Notes: generated by a model not told the origin, from the sequence alone. A stretch of 64,000 nucleotides of DNA from Janthinobacterium rivuli (GCF_009208735.1 NZ_WFLJ01000023.1:1-64000); one strand, 5' to 3'; positions 52,568-61,606 are shown, numbered from the stretch's first letter. A program made the numbers and translations.

Positions 52568-53014
52568 TTATCCTGCAGAAACGAACACTTCCAGCACGGT
52601 CCGCGCGTAGTTGACACCACCATCCGCCGCAGGTTGCGCCTTGAGTTCGTCCAGCGCATACACCATCGTCACCGTGGCGCCGGGCACGAACAATGCGACA
52701 TCCTGCTTGCGGTGCGTGTAGATGCTCTCCTCGACTGTCGTGCCATCCGCCAGGCGCAAGGTGAAGCTGTTGACTTGATCGCCACGGCGGCTGTCCTGGC
52801 CCGAGAAATACGTGCGCACGATGCTGCCCGTCACCGTTCGCGTCTGGATGCGGCCGGCATTGATGCTTTCCCACCACGCTACGGAGGCGAACAGGCCGTG
52901 GCGGCCTTTCAGGCCCATGTGGGGCCTGGAGCTGTCGAGGGTGAGCGATTGCGTCTTGGCGACGCGCGCGGGGTCTTGTGCCAGGGCTGCGGCGAGGGTG
53001 TAGATGAGTTGCAT
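52568..53014 (-). CDS. Hypothetical protein
   Basis: 148 residues, beta-rich, with TQSLTLDSSRPHMGLKGRHG, IYTHRKQDVALFVPGATVTMVY and a hydrophobic start. I do not recognise the family. No strong ribosome site precedes the ATG. It lies in the accessory region between the broken peptidase and an acetyltransferase. Confidence 0.5.
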   Translation of the reverse strand: MQLIYTLAAALAQDPARVAKTQSLTLDSSRPHMGLKGRHGLFASVAWWESINAGRIQTRTVTGSIVRTYFSGQDSRRGDQVNSFTLRLADGTTVEESIYTHRKQDVALFVPGATVTMVYALDELKAQPAADGGVNYARTVLEVFVSAG

Positions 53015-53044
53015 AGGGATGCAGGAGTTCGGGACGGTCCTGAC

Positions 53045-53452
53045 TCAATGCTTGCGCCGAATGACGAAAGCATTGCCGGCAGGTTCAAAGCCGAGCGTCG
53101 GATTGTAGGACATGGCATCGGGGGCGGAGAGCAAAATCAAGGACACTTCATCGCCGATGACGGCCTGGGTGCGCCTGACAAGCTCTTTGCCGATACCCAG
53201 ACCCTGGTATTGCTTGTCCACCGCCAGATCCGAGAGATAGCAGCAATATGCATGGTCGGTCAGCGAGCGGGCCAGCCCCACAAGCTCGCCATCCACCCAT
53301 GCCGACAGCACCAGGCAAGGCGCGGCAAACATGCGCGCGATTCTCGGGAGGTTGCTGGTGGGCCGCTTGATGCCGGAGTGATCGAAGACGCGAACAACGT
53401 CCACTGGATCAAGCGGAAAGTGATGACGATATTCGACTGCGGCGTTTTTCAT
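53045..53452 (-). CDS. GNAT-family N-acetyltransferase
   Basis: 135 residues. The acetyl-CoA-binding loop is in YLSDLAVDKQYQGLGIGKELVRR (QxxGxG), followed by LLSAPDAMSYNPTLGFEPAG, typical of GNAT proteins. Substrate unknown. The 350 bp to its right (53453-53802) hold no gene that I can support. Confidence 0.8.
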   Translation of the reverse strand: MKNAAVEYRHHFPLDPVDVVRVFDHSGIKRPTSNLPRIARMFAAPCLVLSAWVDGELVGLARSLTDHAYCCYLSDLAVDKQYQGLGIGKELVRRTQAVIGDEVSLILLSAPDAMSYNPTLGFEPAGNAFVIRRKH

Positions 53453-53802
53453 GGGTTCACGGGGACAAGGAGATCAAGCATGCGAAACCGCTGCTACGTG
53501 AGTATAACAAGCGATGCTCCAGGCATGGCGACGATACGGCATCGGTGACAGGTCGGGGCACTAGCGCCGATGCTGAAGCACCTGTATCGCGGACGGGAGG
53601 CGAGGCCCAGTGCCTGCCTGCTCGGTGGTCATCGCATGAAGCCGCCAAGAACGCGCACCTGAGATTCCTGACGTCAGCGGCCGCATGGCCGACCGATCCA
53701 TGCAGTTATTCAACCACCTCCCATCTGTTAAAATAGTTGATATCTTCATGCTCAGAGCATGAACAACCTGAATTTTTCAAACATAAGGAATGTGCTTAGC
53801 AA

Positions 53803-54549
53803 ATGAAAGCCATTATATTCTGCACCAGCTTTATAAAAGATGCCGCATCATGGGAAAGCCGGTATCAACGGTGGCTCGATTACTACGAAAACATCCCGAT
53901 CAATGCAGAAAAAAAAATAATGATCGATGATGGTTCACCATTTCTTCCACCTGCTGAAATCATCAATACAGTTTCGCATAGCGCCACATTGGCTTCGAAT
54001 AGCGACAAAAACCTCATCATTCGCTTCGACAACAATCTGGGACGACAAAACATAACCGACTATCCGGGCTGGTGGCGCAGTTTCCTGCACTCCGTCAAGG
54101 TGGCAAATGAATTGGGCGTGGATAAAATCATCCATATCGAGTCGGATGCCTATATCTTGACGCCGCGCCTGGCAAATTTCATCAATGAAATCGAGTCTGG
54201 CTGGAATGTCCTGTGGTCGCCCCACTATGAATTCCCAGAAACTGCCATTCAAGTTATCTGCAGAGATCAATTTTCCATTTTTGAGAAATTCAAGAATGAC
54301 CATCCTGCTTATTCTTTCCAGGACATTGCGGAAAGATTACTTCCTTTCACAGCTGTGCACAAGCAGTTCAAAGGCGACCGCTACAGCGATTTCAGGAAAA
54401 ACAGATGGATATTCCGCTCGCGGAAATTCAACAATATTCCTATTTTCAAACATGATTTTTTCTGGGAACCAATCCCCCCGGATGCGGACTTCGTCACGCA
54501 AGGCATCAGCCGTCAACAATTCGTATTTAAGCGGGATGAAGTTGCTTAA
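53803..54549 (+). CDS. Glycosyltransferase-like protein, foreign composition
   Basis: 248 residues encoded by conspicuously AT-rich DNA in an otherwise GC-rich window. The N-terminus KAIIFCTSF is followed by MIDDGSPFLPP and a DKIIHIESDAYIL stretch. These recall the DxD-region and nucleotide-sugar fold of small glycosyltransferases. Codon use and composition indicate horizontal transfer. No neighbour helps to assign the acceptor. Confidence 0.55.
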   Translation: MKAIIFCTSFIKDAASWESRYQRWLDYYENIPINAEKKIMIDDGSPFLPPAEIINTVSHSATLASNSDKNLIIRFDNNLGRQNITDYPGWWRSFLHSVKVANELGVDKIIHIESDAYILTPRLANFINEIESGWNVLWSPHYEFPETAIQVICRDQFSIFEKFKNDHPAYSFQDIAERLLPFTAVHKQFKGDRYSDFRKNRWIFRSRKFNNIPIFKHDFFWEPIPPDADFVTQGISRQQFVFKRDEVA

Positions 54550-54663
54550 GTTTGCCAAGTCGCCCATGCCGGCTGATGGCGCAATAGACAGGTGCCGCTA
54601 ACAGCGAAGGTCAGGCCTGCCGGCAAACGGCCGGTGAATTTCTTTTCCGTATCAAACGTGCGA

Positions 54664-54695
54664 TAAAAAAGCCAGTCAGATGACTGGCTTTTTTA
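54664..54695. terminator. Bidirectional terminator
   Basis: AAAAAAGCCAGTCA and TGACTGGCTTTTTT form a perfect hairpin between the glycosyltransferase-like gene and the convergent GFA gene; A and T runs flank it on both sides. Confidence 0.9.
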
Positions 54696-55088
54696 TTAGG
54701 CTGGGCCTTCTGGAAATTGTTTTGCATTATCACAAATTCCATACCATGCAGGCTTGGAGCCCACATAAACATGAAACTGTATTCCCACCTCAGGGTCATC
54801 ATCCAGGCAGTTTACTGATATTGGAAATGAGTCATTCTCCGAACCAATTTCCCCCAAAGAAGTTCCGCAGTTTTTGCAAAAAGTTCTTGCATACGTAAAG
54901 GGGGGGTCTGGCTCATATCGTTGAATAAATTCTCGCCCGTCCAGCAAGGTAAATGAGTCCTTATCAACGAAGGCCAAGGCACTCGCTCCGGCCTTCCGAC
55001 AACGAGAACAGTGACAAATGCCCATCATGCCTGGGGGGGACGCCAATTCAAACTTGACTGAGCCACAGCAGCAACTGCCCTTGATCAT
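54696..55088 (-). CDS. GFA-family (CENP-V/glutathione-dependent formaldehyde-activating) protein
   Basis: 130 residues from the ATG at 55088, behind AAAAGGACATTTC; the frame extends to 55142 through the promoter. The zinc ligands are all present: CCCGSVKFEL near the start, CHCSRCRKAG in the middle, and FCKNCGTSLGEIG. Family members bind two zinc ions and may activate formaldehyde with glutathione, though most are uncharacterised. A LexA box overlaps its promoter (55112-55131), which is unexpected for this family. Confidence 0.85.
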   Translation of the reverse strand: MIKGSCCCGSVKFELASPPGMMGICHCSRCRKAGASALAFVDKDSFTLLDGREFIQRYEPDPPFTYARTFCKNCGTSLGEIGSENDSFPISVNCLDDDPEVGIQFHVYVGSKPAWYGICDNAKQFPEGPA

Positions 55089-55111
55089 GAAATGTCCTTT
55101 TTGAATGCGAA

Positions 55112-55142
55112 TACTGTATATTTGCACAGTATTTCTAGACAA
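55112..55142 (-). promoter_or_regulatory. LexA (SOS) box and promoter of the GFA gene
   Basis: TACTGTATATTTGCACAGTA (55112-55131) fits CTGT-N8-ACAG. On the minus strand it overlaps TATACA (55120-55115), which lies 16 bp from TTGTCT (55142-55137). A bound LexA would cover the -10 box. Confidence 0.75.
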
Positions 55143-55467
55143 GCAAGGTACACATAGAGGAATTTTTCAGCCACCAAAACAGCATGCGGTCGCGAGGGGC
55201 AGGCCTGCCATTCAGACACGGCTGGGAAGCGGCATGTTTTTTAGCTGAGGGGAGCTGTGCGGCGCAGTTCCAGGGCCGGAAGTCGTCGACCGGTTGACCG
55301 GATGATCGGCGATATTGCTTGCGGCGCCCCCTGCCATTAGATCCAGGGCGAGCAACATGGCAGTCTGCCGCTCTGCCCCGGCTACTCCTCCCTGCTATTT
55401 TCGGCACCGCCCCCGCTGTTTTTGTTGGCAATGCTGGCGCCGCGTAGAGATTTTGGTGAAAACAAAC

Positions 55468-55477
55468 GGTCTAGACC
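55468..55477. promoter_or_regulatory. GGTCTAGACC palindrome upstream of the beta-lactamase-fold gene
   Basis: A perfect 10-bp palindrome, the kind bound by TetR-like repressors, lies 87 bp before the start at 55564. No matching regulator is adjacent. The rest of the 55143-55563 stretch holds no gene I can support. Confidence 0.35.
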
Positions 55478-55563
55478 AAGCTTTCCACCGTTCGTCGCAA
55501 ATTGAGGGAACCTCGGACAACGCTCGATAAGATTCACTGATCCAATTAATGAAAGGGAAACTT

Positions 55564-57039
55564 ATGCGCATTCGTCTATGGCTATTGCCAGTCCATGCTT
55601 CAGGCCGCGCGCTACGCCTGGGAGCCTTGCTGGGGGTGGCGGCATGTAGCGGCCCCGCCCACGCGGGCGAGTCCGATATAGCCGAGCGTATCGCCAGCGG
55701 GCTGCGGCAGCGGGTGGACATCGCAGGCGAGCCGGCGCAAACCTTCGATATCCAGCAGCGCCTGCGCCGCTATAAGGTCTCCAGCGTCAGCGTGGCGGTC
55801 ATCCGCGACGGCAAGATCGCTTGGGCCGGCGTCTACCGGCAACCGTCCGCACCTGCGGCCGACACCGACACGCTGTATCAGGCCGCGTCCATCAGCAAGG
55901 GCGTGACCGGGGTGCTGGCACAGCGGCTGGCGGGCAGCAACAAGCTCCAGCTCGATAGTCCGGTGGACGCCTGCCTGCGGCCATGGATCCTGCCCGTCGG
56001 ACAGCAAAGCCCCGAGCATCCGGTGACCTTGCGCAATTTGCTCAACCACACCGCAGGGGCGACCGTGTCCGGCTTCCCCGGCTATCCGCCATCGCAGGTA
56101 ATCCCTACGGACCTTCAGGTAATCAAGGGCGAGCCGCCGTCGTTCACGCCAGCGGTCGCCATCCAGACCATCCCGGGCGCCGCCTACGCGTACTCCGGCG
56201 GCGGCTACACCATCGCCCAAGTCGCCATGCAGCAATGTCTTCGCACGCCTTTTGCGGAGTTGATGCGCCAGCAAGTACTGCAGCCGCTGGGGATGCGGCG
56301 CAGCACGTTCGTACAGCCATTGCCGGCGGCAGAACACAACCGCGCGCGCGGCCACTACGCCGACGGCAGCGAAGTCGAAGGCGGGGCCTTCGTCTATCCC
56401 GAGCTGGCGGCCGCCGGCCTGTGGACCACGGCCAGCGACCTGGCGCGCTTCGCCATCGGTGTCCAGCAGTCGTGGAAAATCGGCACAGCCTTTCTGAGCA
56501 GCACCAAGGCGCGCGATCTGCTGACGCCGGCGCTGAACAATTATGCGCAGGGCTTCTTCGTGGTCGGCGATGGCGAGCACAAACGCTTCATGCATTCCGG
56601 CGGCAACACCGGCTTCAAGAGCACCTATGCGATGTATCTCGACAGCGGCAACGGCGTAGTAGTCATGACCGACGGCGACAACGGTAGCTATCTTGGCGGC
56701 GAGATCGTCAAGGCGGTGGCGTCCGCCTACGACTGGCCCGATTTCAAACCTCGCCTGGCCCAGGCGGCGGCGCTGGATCTGGCAACGGCCACACGCCACG
56801 TCGGCATCTACCAGCTCGACAACTTCGAGGGCCGTTTCGCCAACCGCTACGAACTGCGCTTCGACGGCAAGGACTGGACGATGGTGATGCCGGACATCGG
56901 CGCCACCCGGCTGGTGCCGACCGGCAAAACCAGCCTGGTATCCCCCGAGACTGGCGACATCATCGAACTGACGCAGGATGGCGCCCAAGACCTGCTCTTG
57001 ATCGGAGGGCGCAAGGCCCATCGCAGCCCGGACAGCTGA
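55564..57039 (+). CDS. Beta-lactamase-fold serine hydrolase (class C / esterase family)
   Basis: 491 residues from the ATG at 55564 (AAAGGGAAACTT upstream). A signal peptide ends near CSGPAHA. The catalytic Ser is in AASISKGVT (SxxK). YSGGGYTIAQ occupies the Tyr motif region and HSGGNTG the third motif (HSG). A C-terminal beta domain (about 400-490) follows, as in esterase EstB/penicillin-binding protein-like relatives. Hydrolysis of a peptidoglycan peptide, beta-lactam or ester is possible; the substrate is unknown. Confidence 0.8.
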   Translation: MRIRLWLLPVHASGRALRLGALLGVAACSGPAHAGESDIAERIASGLRQRVDIAGEPAQTFDIQQRLRRYKVSSVSVAVIRDGKIAWAGVYRQPSAPAADTDTLYQAASISKGVTGVLAQRLAGSNKLQLDSPVDACLRPWILPVGQQSPEHPVTLRNLLNHTAGATVSGFPGYPPSQVIPTDLQVIKGEPPSFTPAVAIQTIPGAAYAYSGGGYTIAQVAMQQCLRTPFAELMRQQVLQPLGMRRSTFVQPLPAAEHNRARGHYADGSEVEGGAFVYPELAAAGLWTTASDLARFAIGVQQSWKIGTAFLSSTKARDLLTPALNNYAQGFFVVGDGEHKRFMHSGGNTGFKSTYAMYLDSGNGVVVMTDGDNGSYLGGEIVKAVASAYDWPDFKPRLAQAAALDLATATRHVGIYQLDNFEGRFANRYELRFDGKDWTMVMPDIGATRLVPTGKTSLVSPETGDIIELTQDGAQDLLLIGGRKAHRSPDS

Positions 57040-57322
57040 ATCGGCAACGGTAGCGCCAACTCGGCAAGAGAGTACGAGGCGGTGCTGGCCAGCTACGATC
57101 ACGACGAGCATCCAGACCAGCGCGCCGTGGTCGCCATGGCGATGGCCGCGCTGGGCGCGAGGGTCAGTCTGCGATTTGTATACGGACTGCCGCACAGCGG
57201 CAGCGGTAGGATGACCTATTCGGGTACGACCAAGGCTCCTGGATCAAGCACCAGTGGACTCATGCTCGCCGTCTGACCTGACGCCTTTACGCAAGTTGCC
57301 GGCCGCACACCGCGAGGCCTCC

Positions 57323-57355
57323 CCTCCACGTGCTCACCGCCGTGGAGGTTTTTCG
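57323..57355 (+). terminator. Terminator in the region after the serine hydrolase
   Basis: CCTCCACG and CGTGGAGG pair around a 10-nt loop and are followed by TTTTTC. The 350 bp between 57039 and 57390 hold no convincing gene apart from a short unsupported frame at 57082-57276. Confidence 0.75.
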
Positions 57356-57389
57356 TGTCAGCCGGGCCAATGCCCGCTGTTCCAAGCAA

Positions 57390-58466
57390 TCAGAGACGAG
57401 CAGGAAGGGCTGGTAGCTCAGTAAATTTCGCCTCGTCTAACAGTTTAGCCTTGTACGCCATTAGCTCATCGTCCGCGATATCGAAACGGTTCAGCCATTC
57501 CTCCGCAGCTCGGCCAATCAACCGCGGCTCGCTCCCGGCGGATGCGTAATGCATCCGGACTTTCGGTGTCCTGATGGGCTTGAGGAGCATATTGGGAAGC
57601 ACCAACCGCGCGGGCATCGGCGAGTCAGCAGGTGCGGCTTCGGGTTGGGCGCCGCCCTGGATGACAAGTCCAGTCCCATAGTCGAATAGGCCAAACCAGT
57701 CCATCGGTAATGCCGAACGAATGGCCGATATACCTCCGACTTTTTCCACATAATGATTGTCTATCGCTGTGAGCCAGCCTACTGTTTTAATGCCCAGGTG
57801 CGCATTGACTGCGCCGCTGACAAGGTTGCCGGCATCAAACCCCCGGAGCTTGGACGTCAGGAATGCCTCGAATGCCTGGTTCTCGTCATAGCGAGCGGCC
57901 GACAGTATTAGACTGTGGCCGCCATATCCGTGGACGGCACATAGGCGTCGTGCAAAGCTTACGAAGAGCGCCTGAAAGAGTCCAGGATTTTCTTCGACGA
58001 ACAAAATGGGCAGGCTAAACCGCAGCCCGCATAAGCCCCAGCCTCCCATTTCCGCCCGCCAAGCGGGGAGGCCGACGACCTGAAACTCCCATGGACCCGC
58101 GTCCTGCGCCTGCACGCCACTGGTGTAATGAAAACTCACTGCATCGTCTGCATCCATACGCACCAGCATTTTGCTCAGCGGTTTTGCCTCCGCGTAGGCC
58201 ATCTTATCCGGCCCTTCCGGCGGGTCTTCCCGGGAGAGCCAGGTGAGTTTAGGCTCAGCCTTGGCCTGCAACTCTTCGAAACAAGCGCTGATGGCATCGC
58301 GAACCGCCGGGAGATGAGCATCCTTGAAGAAGAGCGTGCCAGCGATTGCGGGCACGCTGCCGACATAGTCCTGTGGCCCCTGCTTAGTGAGCAAGCCCCC
58401 AGGTACATTCATTGCGTCAGGGTTTTCGCGCAGAAGTTCCAGCAAGTCCAATGGTAATTCAGTCAT
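57390..58466 (-). CDS. DUF3396 (type VI immunity family) protein
   Basis: 358 residues, cytosolic, with the DUF3396 features RFSLPILFVEENPGLFQALF, GIKTVGWLTAIDNHYVEKVGG and a late region with IQGG. The family serves as immunity proteins to type VI effectors. It starts 9 bp after the PAAR-gene stop and so stands where the cognate immunity gene of a PAAR effector belongs. The toxin domain itself is missing. Confidence 0.75.
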   Translation of the reverse strand: MTELPLDLLELLRENPDAMNVPGGLLTKQGPQDYVGSVPAIAGTLFFKDAHLPAVRDAISACFEELQAKAEPKLTWLSREDPPEGPDKMAYAEAKPLSKMLVRMDADDAVSFHYTSGVQAQDAGPWEFQVVGLPAWRAEMGGWGLCGLRFSLPILFVEENPGLFQALFVSFARRLCAVHGYGGHSLILSAARYDENQAFEAFLTSKLRGFDAGNLVSGAVNAHLGIKTVGWLTAIDNHYVEKVGGISAIRSALPMDWFGLFDYGTGLVIQGGAQPEAAPADSPMPARLVLPNMLLKPIRTPKVRMHYASAGSEPRLIGRAAEEWLNRFDIADDELMAYKAKLLDEAKFTELPALPARL

Positions 58467-58475
58467 GTTCAGTCC

Positions 58476-58949
58476 TTAATACGCTGGCAAGCTACGCACG
58501 GGGTCACCTGTTGTAGCGTCGACCACCTGAAAGCGGCCGCGGAAGCGTTCGGTTTCATCCGCAATGGACTCATCCTGATACCTGCTGGCCAACCCGGTGT
58601 GGATAGTACCAAAGCCCTGCATCAGGGGCATTGGAGGGGGACTGCCGTGGACGCCCGGCGCCGCGCCTCCCGATGGTGTCGTAAGGGTGGACAGCTGGAT
58701 CGAGAGTAGCGTGGCGCCACAAGCGGTCTTACAGCCATGCTAGGCCACGGCCTGGCCCGCATCGATGAGGCTGGTGTCACCTTGGCTGATGGGAAACACT
58801 CCCTTGCACCGGGGGCAAGAGACCATATCACCGACACGAGCCCAGCCTTTGCCATGAGTATCCGATAGCGGTGAGCAGGTGACGACGGTGCCGCCGTGGC
58901 TCGTCTTATCGCCCAGCACGATGATGGAATTGCTCAAGATTTTTGTCAT
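58476..58949 (-). pseudogene. PAAR-domain protein with an in-frame amber codon
   Basis: From the ATG at 58949 the PAAR domain reads NSIIVLGDKTSHGGTVV, ARVGDMVSCPRC and IDAGQAVA, then a TAG (58742-58740) at codon 70. The same frame continues without interruption for 87 more codons: HGCKTACGATLLS completes the PAAR fold, and RFRGRFQVVDATTGDPVRS is the linker that normally precedes a toxin domain, before a TAA at 58476. PAAR proteins tip the type VI spike. The frame is thus split by one stop, and its effector domain is lost. Confidence 0.75.
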
Positions 58950-60258
58950 TTTAATATTTTTTTGGCAAAATTAACACAATTATTAAGCTCGACGTTTACG
59001 TCACCTCTATGGTCGAAGTTCCACAACGGGATACCGTCGGTCGGCAACTAGCATTCTGTGGCGAGGTTCGCAGACTCGCCCCCCCTGACGCGAATAACGC
59101 AAGGGGCAAGTCCGCCATTCAGGCACGGGCTGATGTGTGGCGTGCTGAGATAGCTGACTCTGTCGGAATACTGATTGGAACCATGAACGCGCGCCTGCCG
59201 CGCAGCGGCAGCGGTTGGAGGATTCGGGGCGGGCCGGGCAGGTAGGCCCAGCCCTTCGAATCTCACACGCAGGGCGCGAAGGCGCCCTGCTCGCTTCCGC
59301 CAGGAAATAAAAAAAGCCGCCCAAGGGGCGGCTCTTCTTTTTATTTCCTGGCGGAAGCGGTGTAATGCACACACCTACTATTCATGCGCCTTACATGAGC
59401 ACCTCGTAGCAGCGTACCTACGTTTGTACCGTCGATTGAAAAGAAACAGAATTTTTCGATCTTTGACTTGTCCGGCGGTACGCTGTTGCCTGCGGCCTTC
59501 GAGCACGGGACGCGAGCGCAAGCTTGGGAAGCTCGACAAGGAACTCAACAGCCATGCGGGCTTGCGGGCTTGCGGGCCATTGTAGCAGCATCAGAAGCGG
59601 CCATCCATGCGGTGTATTTTACGCTTGTGGAGCAAACTATTCTGGCAAACAGTACCGATCCACGAACTGCATCCCTAATTTAACTGATAGAGGGCACCCC
59701 CAGATACGCTCCCCTGAACATCAGCGCCTGGTAGTCCTGCGGAAAGTAGGCTACCACCATCCCGTTTCCCCGGTTGCCCGGGTCTTGTCAGAATTGCCTG
59801 ATCTTGGCTCCAGCCTGCCTAATTGCACGCAAAGACGCGATGACCGAAGATACTGAGCGGCTTGGCCAGTAATACTCAAAATGGTACTCATCTGAATCGC
59901 CATATTGTTATTGTTGTGTGTTGATCAACTAATCCTTTGGGACTTTGGATTCTCTAGACTTGAAGATAGTGACTGGGAGCGGTTTCCCAATATTCAATTT
60001 CGCTGGCCCGCAACGCGCAATTGGCCAAAACGAGGCAAAGACGGAACACAACTTGGTATGTTCCCATGGCTGGAGCAGAAAGCGGCACGTGGGCGCTAAT
60101 GATGGCAATACAAAATTGCACCGGCGCATCGTAGAAGTTGTTACAATCTGGCCCAAGTATGCTTGTCGATGCCAACGAATAAAAAGATGACGGTGTAATT
60201 ACCAATACTCAGATTCGATAATGCTTTGTGGCCGGGTTAGCCTTTCAGGAGAATTTAT
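58950..60258. other. 1.3-kb gap without supported genes
   Basis: Apart from the long inverted repeat at 59292-59359 and degenerate repeats near 59090-59240, I see no gene with a credible start and family. Short frames present on both strands lack ribosome sites or recognisable motifs. The base composition shifts from GC-rich to AT-rich toward the right end. Confidence 0.6.
59292..59359. repeat. Long perfect-arm inverted repeat resembling a tRNA-Ser 3' end and terminator
   Basis: A 22-bp arm (59292-59313) starting CGCTTCCGCCAGGAAAT is repeated inverted at 59338-59359, around an inner AGCCGCC / GGCGGCT hairpin with T-runs. The string CGCTTCCGCCA is the 3' end of many serine tRNAs, and TTCGAATCTCAC upstream (59257-59268) recalls the T-arm of the same tRNA, but the two are separated. 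I take it as a remnant of an attachment site, with no intact tRNA here. Confidence 0.45.
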
Positions 60259-61056
60259 TTGGAATATTTCATGCAATGGATTAACAATTCGCTAGTACAG
60301 AGCGCTATCATTTCTCCCGTTATTGGCGCGCTCTTAGGCATATTGTTTGCTGGATTAAACAATCCACCATCCGGAGGCACTACTACCGTCCAACAAACCA
60401 CTATCGTATTTAAGAATGTCACCAACATAAATAATAATGGTGGCCGAGGATCATCCTCGTCTGATGATGGCATTTCGATCCTTATTTTATCCGTCATGTT
60501 GATTGCAGGAATTACATGGGGCTATAGTCGATATGCAAGCGAAATACTTGGCTATTGGGCGAATGGTCTGTTTACCTGCTCAACATTTATTCTTGCCGCG
60601 GGCATAACATCTGCTCTACGTGGTCAATACAGCAGCTATGATTGGGTTTGGTATATTTTCATGCCGACACTGGCGATTGCATTTTCATTTCACCTATTAT
60701 ATTTAGCTAAAATTGGCATTATTCCAAATGTTAGAGAATTTGCTCGGATGCACACCTTTATGGATTTTTACTTAAATGTACTTCGTGAAGAGCATAGATC
60801 ATGGCTACTATTTCAAATTGCTGGAGTTTTATTTGGCGTGTTGGCCGCGATCATTGCAACCATGAGGTCTTTGCATTACTTATCCTTAATGAATCAGAGA
60901 TCAGGGAGTGCATTAGCCGGAGCATGGCGCCTTATAGCAAAAATCACATTTGCTTCAGCAAGTTCGACCGGTTTATTTTTTTTGTTATTTCTCACAGGAC
61001 TTTCGTATTTCATGCTTTCTGGTAATGCATTTGAATTTTGGCCACACAAACCTTAA
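60259..61056 (+). CDS. AT-rich multi-pass membrane protein of unknown function
   Basis: 265 residues. I use the TTG at 60259, which has AGGAGAATTTAT upstream, over the ATG at 60271. There are about six hydrophobic segments: AIISPVIGALLGILFAG near the N-terminus, then a Ser/Asn/Gly linker (NINNNGGRGSSSSDD), then five more helices. Composition is strongly AT-rich, unlike its neighbours, so it is probably acquired. It sits between a tRNA-like repeat and a prophage end, a typical place for phage-interference genes, but no family is recognised. Confidence 0.6.
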   Translation: MEYFMQWINNSLVQSAIISPVIGALLGILFAGLNNPPSGGTTTVQQTTIVFKNVTNINNNGGRGSSSSDDGISILILSVMLIAGITWGYSRYASEILGYWANGLFTCSTFILAAGITSALRGQYSSYDWVWYIFMPTLAIAFSFHLLYLAKIGIIPNVREFARMHTFMDFYLNVLREEHRSWLLFQIAGVLFGVLAAIIATMRSLHYLSLMNQRSGSALAGAWRLIAKITFASASSTGLFFLLFLTGLSYFMLSGNAFEFWPHKP

Positions 61057-61180
61057 CGAAGTTCTCAAGAATCTTATATAGATACGAAGGCCGGGAATAA
61101 AACTATTTTTATTCTAGTGAAATTTATTTTAAAATTCGCAGCATTGAGTGCGAATAAAGCTGCAACGATTACACACCTAG

Positions 61181-61300
61181 TTGTACACAATCCCAATCGC
61201 ACAGCTAGGTGGATTCCTCGACCGAAAATGCAACGGCGAGCCGAGCATCAAGACTATTTTGCTCGGTATGCAAGGGGGCTATGTCGCGGAGACGACGATT
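61181..61300 (+). pseudogene. Remnant of an IS4-family transposase C-terminus
   Basis: One frame encodes IAQLGGFLDRKCNGEPSIKT followed by ILLGMQGGYVAETT, close to the conserved C-terminal LGGFxxRKxDGEPGxKT-xWxGLQ block of IS4/Tn5-type transposases. No upstream transposase sequence remains and no terminal repeats are evident, so it is a relic. Confidence 0.6.
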
Positions 61301-61580
61301 GGCAAGGCTGTAATGCAGCCCCTCAAGCACACAGAAAAATGTGTTCACCACGCCATCGCACCAGCCGCAAAAAAAACCACTCAAAGTGCGTCAAAATGCG
61401 TCAAAACGCATGCCCCCTCTTCGCCCCGCAGCGCCAGTCCTCATGCGCCTTCGGCCATGGCGCAAATTTGAGTCAAAACAGCCCTATATAGCGGGCAGGT
61501 GTGGAGGGGGGACAACTGCGCGCGCCGGGCCGAAACGGGGCTTTTTCTTGCCTCCATGGCAATATCAATCGATGGGACGT

Positions 61581-61606
61581 GAAAAAGCCGCCTCATGGGC
61601 GGCTTG
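61581..61606 (-). terminator. Terminator of the prophage portal operon
   Basis: On the minus strand AAGCCGCC-ATGA-GGCGGCTT is followed by TTTC. It lies about 75 bp after the zinc-finger gene stop. Confidence 0.8.

Noticed and set aside
57082-57276. A 64-codon frame downstream of the serine hydrolase
   Set aside because: No ribosome site, no recognisable motif, and no support beyond openness.
59190-59310. A complete tRNA-Ser gene
   Set aside because: The T-arm-like and acceptor-like pieces are separated by about 23 bp, and no D-arm or anticodon arm can be folded.
61378-61412. GCGTCAAAA direct repeats as a CRISPR or an iteron array
   Set aside because: Only two or three short imperfect copies without spacers or a nearby replication gene.
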